From contig NW_020312966.1 of NCBI RefSeq assembly GCF_003265705.1, positions 25,810,293-25,874,292 of the forward strand: a DNA stretch of 64,000 nucleotides, in the 5' to 3' direction. Positions 45,429 to 61,459 of the stretch are shown here, piece by piece (the first letter of the stretch is position 1; each line of letters opens with the position of its first letter). Made by a program: the position numbers and the translations under genes. A model generated the notes under the pieces. The model was not told the origin of the DNA and searched no databases. It saw only the letters and a program-made list of their open reading frames with translations. Source of the stretch: Callorhinus ursinus. Taxonomy: Eukaryota; Chordata; Mammalia; Carnivora; Otariidae.

Positions 45429-46255
45429 TTGCCGGAGTCCAGCCCCAGCAGGGGAGGGGTCCTCGAAGGAAAGGACGGCGTCGGCGAGGGAGGAGACACG
45501 GACACAGGATCAGGTTGCAAGCATCTCCTCCCGATAGCCTCGGAGGGACTTTATTTATTCATTAGAATATTTCCTTGTTTTTTCCATTCTTTCATAACAT
45601 GTGATTTTATTTTTTACATCTTATTACAATCATCTTAAATCATTTTGGATTTAAAAACAAAGGTACTAGACAGAGCGTGACTGTGCGAGACGAAGCATAA
45701 CCTATCTGCTATTGTGTGCTAATGTGGAAAAAGTTATATTTTTACTCTTGCTTAAAGATTATCTAAAGTTTATTCATGCTCCCAAGGCAACTTACAATGT
45801 GTGCACCCTATCCTATCAAAGTAACATAAGGAGGTCCCTGTACTGTGGGAATGACATGAGATTTTCCTTTCCTAGAATCCTGATGTTTCAGAGGTGCCTG
45901 AGGAATCTCATCAGTAGGGACTTTTACTGGGCCTGGATCCAACAGCTCCCTTACAGATTGGAGGACATCGGGTATTTTTACTTCTTGGCCCATCATCAGC
46001 CTTTTTGGAATCAGTTTCATTGTGAATGCTTACATAGGCATAACTAAATTTATAAATCATGTTATCATGAAACCCGAGGAAAAATCCCATGATTATAAAG
46101 ATCGCCGCAAACAAAATGAAAGGAAGTAGCAGGAGCCAGCTGTGGAGTCTCCTGATTTTCAGGATTATCCCCCATACTTGGACTTTGTCAAACAGCGTGA
46201 GTAGCTTGGCTCGCGCCAACCATGAGAACACACATTTCTGCTCAGCTGTGTACAT
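45429..46255 (-). mobile_element. retroviral LTR-like remnant with adjoining membrane-type frame
   Basis: On the minus strand the lower end finishes CCCCTGCTGGGGCTGGACTC then CGGCA, a typical LTR 3' end (CA). About 110 bases before it is a polyadenylation hexamer (AATAAATAAAG). Upstream lie two overlapping frames (46,255-45,911 and 46,020-45,808). The first has one strongly hydrophobic helix (LLLLPFILFAAIFIIMGFFL, about residues 41-60) followed by a polar tail, as an envelope transmembrane end would. The two frames are offset, so it is broken. The 5' LTR, gag and pol are absent. A class II (betaretrovirus-like) origin is my best guess; a processed copy of a cellular membrane protein with its own AATAAA (45,771-45,776) is the alternative. 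Confidence 0.42.
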
Positions 46256-46349
46256 TGAACAGGACCTGGTAAACAGGAGACACTTACTAAATACGTAAAT
46301 GAATGGATGATTGCCTTTCCTTTACTTTCTTACATTTATTTATTTTTAT

Positions 46350-46545
46350 TTTTTTAAAATATTTTATTTATTTATTTATTTGAGAGAGAGAATAAGATAG
46401 AGAGCAAGCACAAGAGGGGGGAGTCAGAGGGAGAAGCAGACTCCCTGCTGAGCAGGGAGCCGATGCGGGACTCGATCCCAGGACTCCAGGATCATGACCT
46501 GAGCCGAAGGCAATTGCTTAACCAACTGAGCCACCCGGGCTCCCC
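46350..46545 (-). repeat. CAN-SINE, full length
   Basis: Minus orientation, with target-site duplication ACATTTATTTATTTTTA. Confidence 0.93.
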
Positions 46546-46559
46546 ACATTTATTTATTT

Positions 46560-47480
<921 letters not shown>

Positions 47481-47495
47481 TTAGCTGACTTTACC

Positions 47496-47702
47496 TTTTT
47501 TTTTTTTAAGATTTATTTAGTTATTTTAGAGGAGAGCATGATCAGGAGGAATAGAGGAAGAGGGTGAGAGGGAGAGAAAATCTCAAGCAGACTCCACACT
47601 GCATGGAGTCCAACACAGGATTCAAACCCAGGACCTTGAGATCACATCCTGAGCTGAAACCAAGAGTCGGACACTTAACTGAATGTGACACCCAGATGCC
47701 CC
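47496..47702 (-). repeat. CAN-SINE, full length
   Basis: Minus orientation, flanked by TGACTTTACCTTT and TGAGTTTACCTTT. Confidence 0.92.
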
Positions 47703-48459
47703 TGAGTTTACCTTTCACAGCAGGCTCTTTCACCATACGTCTAAGTTGCAATAAATGTCAAAGAATTGAAATCTTACATAGAATATATTCTGACCAGCAG
47801 AACTAAATTGGTAATCAATAACAGTATAATATCCAGAAAAGCCTGAGACATTTAGAAATTAAGAACACTCACATTTATAAGTAACTCGTGAGTCAACGGA
47901 AAAATCACTAGGGAAATCAGAAAATATTTCAAATTAAATGATCATAAAAGTGCAACATAGCAAAATGGGTGAGATCTAGCTGAAGGGCTCTGTTAGAGGG
48001 AAGTTTGTATCTTTAAATGCTTATATTAGAAAAGAAGGTTTAAAGTCAATTATCTAAGTGTCTACCTTGAGAAGCTAGAAAATGAATATATTAAACCCCA
48101 CATAAGTAAATGGCTGTTAAAGACTAGAAGGCAATGAAATAGAAAACAAGGTTTGAGAAAATCAACAGGAAAAGGTTCTTTGAAAATACTGGTAAAATTG
48201 GTACTTCCTAGAAAAACTGATCAAGAAAAAAAAGAGAAAGTACACAACTTACCAATAAGAGGAATGAACAGAAGATATCATTACAGATTCTATAGACAAC
48301 AAAAAAATAATAAGGGTATAGTATGGACAAATTCCTGCCACTAAGCCCAACTTAGATGAAATGGACAAATTCTATGAAAAACACAACAAAACTAGCACAA
48401 GGAGAGATAGAAAATATGAATAAATAGCCCTGTGCTTATTAAAGAAATTTAATGCATTA

Positions 48460-48650
48460 TTTTTTTTAAAGATTTTATTTATTTACTTGACAGAGAGAGA
48501 GAGAGATCACAAGCGGGAGGAGCAGAGGGAGAGGGAGAAGCAGGCTCCCGGCTGAGCGGGGAGCCTGATGTGGGGCTTGATCCCAGGACCCTGGGACCAT
48601 GACCTGAGCCGAAGGCAGACGCTTAACTGACTGAGTCACCCAGGCGCCTC
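48460..48650 (-). repeat. CAN-SINE, full length
   Basis: Minus orientation, with target-site duplication AAATTTAATGCATTATT. Confidence 0.96.
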
Positions 48651-48956
48651 AAATTTAATGCATTATTAAATGGAATTCTACAAAAACAACAACAACAAAA
48701 ACCTCCAGGCCTATATGGTAAATTCCATCAAAACACACAAGGAAGAAATTATACTATACTTCCCCCAAATCTTTCAGAAAATATAAAGGAAGGAAACCGT
48801 TCCTAGGTTGTTTTATGGGACCAGCATAATCCTGTCACCAAATCCTGACAAAGATATTATGATAAAATTATAGATCAATATCCTTCATGAACATAGATGA
48901 ATCCTTAAAAGTATATTATCAGATAGATAGAATCCATCAATATTTAAAACTTTATT

Positions 48957-49099
48957 TTTTATTTTTTAAAAATATTTACTTATTTTTATTTTAGAGAGAA
49001 AGAGTGGGGGAGGGGCAGAGGGAGAGAGAGAATCTCAAGCCGACTCCATGCTGAGTGCAGAGCCTGACACGGGGCTTGATCTCACAACCCTGAGATCAA
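48957..49099 (-). repeat. CAN-SINE, head missing
   Basis: Minus orientation; it stops at CCCTGAGATCA without the tRNA-like head. The flanks ATCCATCAATATTTA and ATCCCTCAATATTTA show it inserted truncated. Confidence 0.92.
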
Positions 49100-49695
49100 A
49101 AATCCCTCAATATTTAAACAAAATAATATGTCAGGATCAAGTGGGGTTTATGTCTGAAATGTAAGTTATGTGAAACATTTGAATAATCAATGTAATTCAT
49201 CATATTAACAAAATAAAGGACAAAACTTACATGATCTTTTAAATAGACACAAAAAAGGTGACAAAATTCAATACCCATTTATTTAAATAAAAAACTCTTA
49301 GCAAACTAGGAATAGAAGCAAAATTCCACAATCTGACACAACAAATATATTTAATGGTGAAATGTTAAAGTTCTGCTCATAAGATTAGAAACAGGACAAA
49401 GACATCTGCTGTCATCATGTCCATTCAGCATTGTACTGGAGGTCCTAGCCGGTGAAATAAAAGTAATGAATACGTATGAGGAATAAATAGAAAATAAATA
49501 GCAGAAGCTTTAATAAAAGTAGTAAAAGAAATAGAAGGCCTAAAGACCGGAAAGGAAGAAGTAAAACTCTATTCACAGTCAGCATTATTATTTACATGGA
49601 AATATCCCAAGGAACCTACAAAACAATCATTGAAACAAATAAGGAAACATAACAAGGTGACACAGTATAAGATCAGTAGAAAAAAATCAATTGCT

Positions 49696-49890
49696 GGGCA
49701 CCCCGGTGGCTCAGTCAGTTGAGTGTCCAACTCTTGAGTTTGGCTGAGGTCATGACCTCAGGGTTGTGAGATGGAGCCTTGCATCAGGCTCCCTGCTCAG
49801 TGCAGAGTCTGCTTGAGATTCTCTCTCCCTTCCTCTGCCCCTCCCCCACTTGAGCTCTCTCTCTCTCTAAAATAATAAGATCCTTAAAAA
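49696..49890 (+). repeat. CAN-SINE, full length
   Basis: Flanks AAAAAATCAAT on both sides. Confidence 0.94.
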
Positions 49891-49955
49891 ATCAATCACA
49901 TTTCTATATGCTAGTACGAAACAACCAGAAAATGAAATGCAAATAATTCCATTTC

Positions 49956-50140
49956 TTTTTTTTTTTTTAGATTTTATTTATTTATTTGAGAGAGAGAGAG
50001 CATGAGCAGGGGGAGAGGGGAAGGGAGAAGCAGACTCCCCGCTGAGGAGGGAGCCCAACATGGGGCTCGCTCCCAGGACCCTGGGATCATGACCTAAGCC
50101 AAAGGCTGATGCTTAACTGACTGAGCCACTGAGGTGCCCC
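49956..50140 (-). repeat. CAN-SINE, full length
   Basis: Minus orientation, with target-site duplication CAAATAATTCCATTTC/CAAATAATTCAATTTC. Confidence 0.95.
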
Positions 50141-50890
50141 CAAATAATTCAATTTCTAATGATATAAAAGCCATAAAGTATTTAGGGTTAAATTTAACAA
50201 AACACATATATGACCTTTAAACTGGAAACTAAACAGATTGCTCAGAAAACTAAAGAAAACTTAAATAAGTTGAGAAATATACCATGTTCATATACTGAAG
50301 ACTCAATATTGTTTAGACATCAACCCTTCCCAGATGGATGCATATATTTAATACAGCCCCAATCAAAATCCCAACAAGAATTAAAACAGGAACTGAAATT
50401 AGGGACTCAGGTGCTTATAACCAATGTTCATAGCAGCACTATTCACAATAGTCAAAAGGTGCAAACACCCCAAGAGTTGAACAAGAGATGAATGGATGAT
50501 GCTATAATATGGATGAACCTGGGACAGGGTGAACCTGATACATGCTATAACCTCACTGGATTAGCCTTGAAACATTATGCTAATTGAAAAAAAAAAAACC
50601 CCAAACACTATAAGGTAAATGTACAATTCCACTTTTATGTGTTGTCTAGATTGGGCAAGTGCACAGAGACAGGAAGTAAAATGGAAGTTACCAGGAGCTG
50701 CGGAGGAGGGTAATGAGGAGTAACTGCTCAGTGTGCTCAAGGTTTCTTTTGGGGTGAGGAAATGTTCTGAAATCAGATGGTGGTGGTGTTTGCACAATAT
50801 TCTGAATACACTAAAAAATTTCCCGTGCACTTTAAAATAGTTAAAACGGGAACTCTTGTGTATATTTTACTATGATTTGAATTTCAATTA

Positions 50891-51300
50891 AAAATATAAT
50901 GAAAGTGATAACATTAGATGGTCTCCAGGTGCCTTCTAGCTTCATGATTTGGCTCCTGACCCTCTTGGATTACTCCACGGCAGATGCACACAGCTGTCAC
51001 ACACCCAGTCCACAGCCTGGCACACGCTTTCCCCTCGACTAGCTCATCAGTTCTTCTCAGCGTTGCCCCCCGCTGTACTTTCATTGTATCTTCTATGAAC
51101 CAAACCACTCTGATGTCCCTCATCCCATAGGGGCTCTCCCTTCTGAACTCCCAGATCAAATTTACCGATTTTGAGGCAATGACACTATCCTGTATTAAAA
51201 TTTCGTGTAGAAAAGCGTCTTGGTTTTTTCTTTTTTCCCAAATGTAATAGATCCTGATTTTATGCATCTGTACAGCTCTTGATGGGATGATTTTGTTTTT
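50891..51300. other. no gene seen
   Basis: Possibly an old L2 remnant; the 117-codon minus-strand frame has no domain. Confidence 0.35.
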
Positions 51301-51464
51301 AGTTTTATTTATTTGAGAGACAGAGAGCGTGAGCAGGGGCAGAGGGCAGAGGGAGAAAGCCGGCCTCGCTGAGCGGGGAGCCCGATGCGGGGCTCGATCC
51401 CCGGATCCCGGGACCAGACCCGAGCCGAAGGCAGCCGCTTCCCCGACTGAGCCGCCCTGGCTCC
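51301..51464 (-). repeat. CAN-SINE at CpG island edge
   Basis: Minus orientation. It ends CTGAGCCGCCCTGGCTCCTG and is unusually rich in retained CpG for this family, which fits protection from methylation next to the island. Confidence 0.88.
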
Positions 51465-51469
51465 TGCGG

Positions 51470-52310
51470 CTGACTGCGCGTGAGCATCGAGGCTGGGCAA
51501 GCTCGTCTCTGCAGTGGGGTCGGGGGACAGCCCGGCCCGGGATGCCCCGTCGGAAGCGCCGCGTTCCCGCGACCCTCCTCAGGGCGGAGCGCGAGCCCGG
51601 GGGTCTGTATTTTACGCAGTCGTCCAGGGACGCCCTTCACCACTAGGCAGGCCTGGGCTGTCCTGCGGGGACCGCACGGACGCCCGACGACCGCGGCGCT
51701 CCGCCACCGACCGTCCGCACCCACCGCGGGAGGGGCTCCGCGCGGCGCGCCCCGGGCCCCGGCTCTCGGGCGCAGGCGCAGAGCGGCGCCGCCGCGCGCT
51801 GCCCCCGCGCCCCACCCGCTCGGCGCTCCGGCGGCTGGGCTCCGCCAGGCCTCGCCGAGCGCGACGGAGGAGGCGCCGTTAGGCCGGCCAGCCGCGCGCC
51901 GCGGGCCGACGCCGGGCTCCCCACGGAGCCTTCCGGCTTCCTCGAGCGCCGCGCGCTCGGGTTCCGTCGCAGCGCGGCCCCGGCCCCGGGTGTGCCCCGG
52001 CCCCGGGTGTGCCCCGGCGCGCGGCCGAGGCGGCCGGTGAGTGGAGCGCGCGGGGCGCCGGGCCGGGCCTGGGCGGGCGGGCCTGCAGGCCCTGGGAAGC
52101 GCGCAGGCGGTGTCGCGCCGCAGCCACGGGCGGGGCGGCGGGGACGCGGGCTGCTTCTGCCGGGGGCTCAGTCCAGTCCCGGGGCTGCGCTGGGGGCGGG
52201 CGGTGGGCTCCGGGGGTGCGTGCCGGCGACCTGCTTCCCTCTGCCCTGCAGCCAGGCGCCGCAGGGCTTCTGTGCGCGGCTGTGCCCGTCGCCACTCCAG
52301 GAGTTTGCAC
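51470..52310 (+). promoter_or_regulatory. CpG island, probable ZNF391 promoter and first exon
   Basis: The densest CpG stretch in the window. It holds GC boxes (GGGCGGGGCGGCGGGG, 52,129-52,144), a short direct repeat of CCCCGGCCCCGGGTGTG at about 51,978-52,011, and a good donor CCG|GTGAGT (GT at 52,037-52,038) that could end an untranslated first exon. The next plus-strand gene is ZNF391, about 7 kb downstream. A MIR (52,320-52,440) marks its downstream edge. The 186-codon and shorter frames inside are composition artefacts. Confidence 0.72.
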
Positions 52311-52319
52311 CGGGATGAC

Positions 52320-52440
52320 TCCTTTTATCCTCGCAGCCACCCCATGACATGCACCGTTATCATCCCCACGTTGCCGACGAGGAAACTGAGGCACGCCGAG
52401 ATGAAGCACCTTCCGGGACGTTACGCAGCTTGTGAGTAGT
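52320..52440 (-). repeat. MIR SINE
   Basis: 'tatcatccccacgttgccga' then 'cgaggaaactgaggcacgcc' is a MIR core, unusually CpG-rich for its age. Confidence 0.75.
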
Positions 52441-53291
52441 AGCCTTTATTTTACGGTTCTGTCGAGGACCGTTGGTACCTGCGTATAGTAGGTGTTGACT
52501 TATTGGTGGAGGCTTTGGCAAACACTGTAAGTCAAATTCTGTGTTATCTCGAGCCAGTTTCCGCCAACACGGTTGCCTGAAGAGCAAATTTCAGTAGGTC
52601 TCAGGACGTCTCTGTTCTCAGGTTGAACTGAGGCTGCCTAGGCCCTCTTGCTGATTCCTTTGTCCATCAGCAAAGACTCCAGCAAGCAGGCCGGCCCAGA
52701 CCAGAAAGCAAAGCACCTGGAGAAGAGAAATTCCAGAACCTTCCGAACCTGCTTCCTTTTGAGCGAGATAAATGCTTAATACGGAAGCGGGTAGACACAA
52801 GGGAGAATTCTTGCTGGGTTCCCAGTCGAAGGGGAAGTGGCATGGTCCAAAGAATTTCAGACGGTTCGGGTCACAGGAGGTGGACAGCGCTCGGAGGTTC
52901 GTCCCGTAAAAGCAGATTGGGTTTGCTGCAGCCCTTAGGAGCGCTGTACTTGGGATACAGTATGTCTGTAGCAGTAAGGTGATCCCAATAACTAAAGTGT
53001 GAGGTAGGAAGGAGGTAAAGGGAGAAGGACTTGCCTCACTAAGGTGGAGGAGTCCTCGAATGGAGCCTGAGCACGGGAATGGCCGTAACCTTGTGGAGAC
53101 AATACCCTCCTGGCCTCTCTGAACTACATCTCAGGGTTCCCTCCTGAGACTTGTCACACAGACCAGTCCTGCCTTCCTGTGCGTCCTCCAAAGCCGGGAA
53201 AAAGAACTCACCTGTCCCCACCCTGTAGCAGCAGCTGCCGACGGGAGCCTCACAAGTTAAATGTACACCCTCACAATTTTAAAATGAATTC
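52441..53291 (+). other. probable ZNF391 intron, no exon recognised
   Basis: Ordinary sequence with short frames on the minus strand and no domain. A small untranslated exon could be hidden. Confidence 0.35.
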
Positions 53292-53488
53292 TTTTTTTTT
53301 AAAGATTTAATTTATTTGAGAGAGCGAGAAAGAGAGAGAGAGAAAGCACATGAGAGGGGGGAGGGTCAGAGGGAGAAGCAGACTCCCTGCTGAGCAGGGA
53401 GCCGGATGCTGGACTCGATCCCAGGACTCCAGGATCATGACCTGAGCCGAAGGCAGTCGCCTAACCAACTGAGCCACCCAGGCGCCCT
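53292..53488 (-). repeat. CAN-SINE, first of a nested pair
   Basis: Minus orientation. It shares one outer target-site duplication (TAAAATGAATTC) with the next copy, so one inserted into the other's tail. Confidence 0.95.
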
Positions 53489-53643
53489 CTTTTTTTTTTT
53501 TTTTTTAAAGATTTTATTTATTTGACAGAGACAGCGTGAGAGGGAACACAAGCAGGGGGAGTGGGAGAGGGAGAAGCAGGCTTCCCGGGGTCATGACCTG
53601 AGCCGAAGGCAGATGCCCAACGACTGAGGCACCCAGGCGCCCC
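53489..53643 (-). repeat. CAN-SINE, second of a nested pair, internally deleted
   Basis: Minus orientation; about 40 bases of the body are missing between GCTTCCCGGGG and TCATGACCTGAG. The right flank TAAAATGAATTC pairs with the left flank of the first copy. Confidence 0.94.
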
Positions 53644-54801
53644 TAAAATGAATTCATTTGAGATATGCAAAGCGGTCATATCTCTTTATGTTATATATGA
53701 AATCCTTTATTGTAAATGCTTTGCTGTCTTTTCACTTGTAGCATTAACAGAAGCTTTGTGAGAAAGGACAAGCAAGTTCTAGTTATGCCCTTTTACAGTG
53801 TGGGACCAGACTTTCAGAGAGGTGAGTGACTTGCCCAGGGATGCGCAGCCCTACAGTGCTGAAGCAGCATCGGCTGCCTTCTGTTTTGATCCTCAGGAGG
53901 AATTACGAGACTGTGTCAAACTCCATTTGAACTCCTACCCCATGGGAGGAAATTGACCAAGAGCCTGGATTTTAAGCCTCACATCACCTACAGAGTTTAG
54001 GGAGGGTTTAGACTCGGCCCAGATCCATCCCCTTTACCTTTTATCATTCAAGAACTAGAGACTTCAGGTCAGACGTCAATGTCTATTGTCCTTTTCTCTG
54101 CATCTGGGAGGAGGTAGGATTGCTTTTAGGCATTTGTTTTACCTCAACGCTTAAGGTTGCATTCAACGGGCCAGATGTGACATTACTAGACCAGTGATTC
54201 TGGCTGCCTAGGATAGGACCTTTGCCAGCTTTATCTTTGACCAGAAAGAAAGCCAAGAGATGGTGGAAGGTGGAAGAGGGAGAGGCAACCGTCTACCTCA
54301 CTAGAAGAGCTATGTCCCATGTAAGTTAAGGAGTCTTCCTTCTTCCAAGCAGGGGATACATTTATTTCTTTTCATAGAACTTCCCTTAGGTGAATCTGCC
54401 AAATTTTGCCCAGGATGGGACTGTTCTTCACTTGCCTGATGATTGCCCTTAATGTCTTCCTAAACACTCCTTTGCTCTATTTCATCATTAGGTGATTGAA
54501 GAACACCTTATTGGCCTGTTTCTTGAATGGTTTCATCCAAAACATGGACCTGAGGCTCTCACATGTCTCATGATTTGAAAAAGACTAGGCTCATATTAGT
54601 CTAATCCCCTTAGTCTAGGCAGACAGGTATGTGCTTTAGTGTTTGGCACTTAAAATTAAACTCCAGGAATCAGAGAGCTTTGTACCAAACAAGTCCAACA
54701 TCTTCATTTGACAGATGAGGAGGACTTAAAAACCAGACTGGTTATTTTCCCCTGTTTTTTATATAGCTATCATTAGAACTATAATCAAAATCCAAATTAC
54801 T
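53644..54801 (+). other. probable ZNF391 intron, MIR-like part
   Basis: A MIR-like segment at about 53,740-53,880. No exon recognised. Confidence 0.4.
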
Positions 54802-54976
54802 GGGGTGCCTGGGGGGTGCAGTCAGTTGAGTATCTGACTCTTGATTTCGGCTCAGGTCATGATCTCAGGGTCTTGAGATCAAGCCCCACATAGGGCTCCT
54901 CACTCAGAGTGGAGTCTGCTTGATAATCTCCCTCTGCCTCTCCCCTGTCAAATAAATAAATAAATCTTTTAAAAAA
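54802..54976 (+). repeat. CAN-SINE, full length
   Basis: Flanks AAAATCCAAATTAC and AAAATCCAGATTAC. Confidence 0.94.
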
Positions 54977-55826
54977 TCCAGATTACCTGGTAAATGCTGA
55001 CATCACAGGGCCTCTTTCTGATGTTTCACTGATTTGTGCCAAGGATGACACCTGCACTGGGGCGGCTCAGGTTACATAGATAGGACTTTAGCATGAGTGG
55101 GACTCGGTGAGCCTCTCAGGGTGGTCACCTTTCAGAGGCAGGCACTCTCTAAACCTCCATGGCTCACTGTGGTTAAGGTCATGCTGGTATCCTGGGATCA
55201 GTGGGGGTTAGTTTCTTGGCCATTTAGGGGCCACAGGAGTGGAAAGTGCAGTGCAGGTGTTGGTCCCTAGTGAGTTTGAGTCCAGGATTTAACACTTGGC
55301 TTTGGGCCAAGTTACTTAACCTTTCTGTACCTCCGGTTCTTCATTTGTACTGTGGGCATAACAATAGTACCCCTGTCACTGTTGTGAAGCATAAATGAGT
55401 CAATATTCATAAAATGCTTATAAAAAGCAGACCCAAAAGACCTCAAGAATTTCTCAAGTTAGCTTCCTTTGTTTTAATGTAGAAACTTTCCCAGTGGGGT
55501 TTCTGTGTATCGATAATGTGTCACATTTACAAACATGAAATGCATAATACAGTTACACATGTAATGAACTTATTTGAAATGCCCAAACAGCTACATTTTG
55601 GGACACTTGTACTACACAGTATACATACGAATTGAATTATATAGGTAAACTGATAGCACCTTGGCTCAGCTTACCAATCACCAAAATACTAATGAGCATG
55701 AAGGAGAACCGTCAACCTCCACCTGGCCATCTCCTTTGAATTCTGCCCTAGTTCTTTCTCTGTCCAGGATATTCTGCTTACTTTCAGGTAGCCTATGTTT
55801 TCATGGTTCTAAAAAGTCAATTTACA
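54977..55826 (+). other. probable ZNF391 intron, MIR-like part
   Basis: MIR-like sequence at about 55,265-55,425 ('aagttacttaacctttctgt' with 'acctc'). No exon recognised. Confidence 0.45.
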
Positions 55827-55944
55827 GGGGCGCCTGGGTCCCTGCTCAGCGGGGAGCCTGCTTCTCCCTCTCCCTCTGCTGCTGCCCCTGCTTATGCTCT
55901 CTCTTTGTCAAATAAATAAATAAAATCTTTTTTTTTTTTTTTTT
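55827..55944 (+). repeat. CAN-SINE, internally deleted
   Basis: The head GGGGCGCCTGGGT jumps directly to CCCTGCTCAGCGGGGAGCC, removing most of the tRNA-like part (about 70-80 bases). The tail is intact. Confidence 0.93.
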
Positions 55945-56500
55945 AAAGAAGACAATTTATAAAGATCTTCAAATTTCAGATCTTCCTGGTTAGGGGGAAA
56001 ACTTAAACCACCAAAAACCTAAACATTTTCTCAACAGTATCTCTTCCCTAGGATGGAATATAATATGTAATAATGTAGTAACATTCCCCTAGGAACAAAA
56101 GTCCCATTTACTATCCTGTAGTAAGACTGACAGATAATATTGATGGCCTGTAGATATAATTTCCAAAATATCAGTATATTACCTAACTCTGATATAAAGG
56201 AAAGTAATTTGTATTAGGATAGTATGTGTTTCAGTGTATACAGATGGGACGAAATAGATGCCTGCACCTACAAGAGCTATGGATACAACCCGATATATGA
56301 ATGTTGTATTTTTGAATCTAATACCATTAAGTGGTTTGATTTTCCTGAAATGGTGAACAAGGCCTACAGAAAAAAAAAACAAGAATAGCAGAAAGAGAGA
56401 GAAGTATATTTCCTTCATTTTCCAATATATATCAAAGCTGTGCAAAATATTTTGTATCTCTGTAAAGTAATGTTAGGTTCTAGCCTTAGGTAACTTAACT
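55945..56500 (+). other. probable ZNF391 intron, no feature
   Basis: AT-rich. The 88-codon minus-strand frame at 56,179-56,445 has a hydrophobic run but no recognisable family. Confidence 0.35.
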
Positions 56501-56673
56501 TTTTTTTAGAGTGGGGGGAGGGGCAGAAAGACAGAGAGGGAGAGAAAGAAACTCAAGCAGGCTCCACGCCCAGCGCAGAGCCCAACATAGGGCTCGATCC
56601 CAGGACCTGCGATCATGACCTGAGCTGAAATCAAGAGTTGGATGCTTTAACTGACCGAGCCACCTGGGTGCCG
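56501..56673 (-). repeat. CAN-SINE, full length
   Basis: Minus orientation, ending GAGCCACCTGGGTGCCGC. Confidence 0.9.
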
Positions 56674-60116
<3,443 letters not shown>

Positions 60117-61459
60117 TATTTGAGCTTTTTCATTAATGTTAGCGTAAGAGCACACAGCCTTCGCGTCCTGTGCCTGCAAAGAACAATAGATACATCTTCG
60201 GAGTTTTCTCCTCTACTAGCTAGCTATAAGCCGGTTTCAAGTTAGCCTGCCTTCCTTCCGTTCTGTAAACTGATGCTCCAGTGAGTGAGTACAAGGGGAT
60301 AACTTTAAGAACCTCACGTATTCCATCTCCTATTCCAGAGGACTCCAGCCTTAGAGTTTAGACCCTCCTGACACCTTGTATTTGCTCACTTTATCTATTC
60401 CATGGGGCTTGGGTCCCTGAACAGTCAGTGAACCTTGTTTCCCGACCACATCAGCCCCTTTACTTAAAGAGGAAATCCTGTGTATGTGCGTGCTGCTGGT
60501 TCCAGGAGCAGAAAAGGAGCTGGCTTCAGAACAGGACAAAAAGCTTCCCACCAGTTTGGTGATAATAGTGTTGAGGCAAATCCAGTCTCTCATTTTATAA
60601 GGACAGATTTTTCTCTTAAACCTTTTTTGCTATAGCATATTTTCCTCAAAGTATAAACCGTAGTTCTAATGTGCCTAACTAATCCTAGTGTATTTTATCT
60701 TATCCTCACCAAAAATGTCCTAACACTTACACTGAGTTCTTCTATTATTTAAAAAAAAAATTGCTTCCCTCGTTTTTAAATTTTTCTTCTGTTTCTTCTT
60801 CATGAAACTTATACCCTCTGGTTCAAACTCTCACCAATCCTATAAAACTGATCTCTGAAGGACAATTCAGTGCCTATTTCTTAGTCTTTTTCCTACTTGA
60901 TATTTGCAGAATTGGCACTTTTAGCCACTCTTATGCCTTAAAATTTGAGCTGCTTCTGGCATCCCTGATTCTGTGCTGATCCACACTTTTCCTACCTCCC
61001 AGCACTCTCTGATTAACAATGATCAGCTCTATAACTTTGGGCAAGAGTTCGACCAGAATGCTCTCATTTTATCAGGTTATAATACTTGCAGTCACTCAAT
61101 TAGATTGTAAGCTTCCTGAAGACAAAGGTCTTTTCAACCCCTGTGAAACATCCGTAGTGCTGAATAGTCACTAAATGACCTATAATTACTGCCTACTTTA
61201 TCCCAAGTAATCAGTCTGCAAGATTTTATTTGAAGTGGCTTACGAGTTGATTTCTTTCTCTGTTCTTGGTGCTGCTGGAGTTTGGGCCCAGATTACGGGA
61301 GTCAACAGTGCCCTTGTCTTCTTTATCTAGCTGCCTGACTAAACCACCACCTTGTTCAAAGAGTCCACGGTTCCCAGGAAAAAGATCAAACTGTTTAGCT
61401 CCAAGGCCTTCCACAGTTAGATCTACTTACTTTTCCATTTTCCATTACTGCCTGGTGCC
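60117..61459 (+). other. ZNF391 3' UTR and flank
   Basis: No coding signal. No AATAAA is evident in the first kilobase after the stop, so the 3' UTR may be long or use a variant signal. An old repeat-like stretch lies at 61,090-61,170 (TTAGATTGTAAGCTTCCTGAAG). Confidence 0.45.

Larger units (their letters stand above)
47740..50890 (+). mobile_element. old L1 ORF2 and 3' region, sense
   Basis: 'ggctctgttagagggaagtt', 'gataaaattatagatcaata' with 'tccttcatgaacatagatga', and 'catagcagcactattcacaa' with 'tagtcaaaaggtg' follow in L1 order over 3 kb. Four SINEs interrupt it. All frames are broken. Confidence 0.85.

Noticed and set aside
51305..52439. Frames of 93-186 codons around the ZNF391 island
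   Set aside because: Pro/Arg/Gly-rich, mutually overlapping, no domain; explained by GC content.
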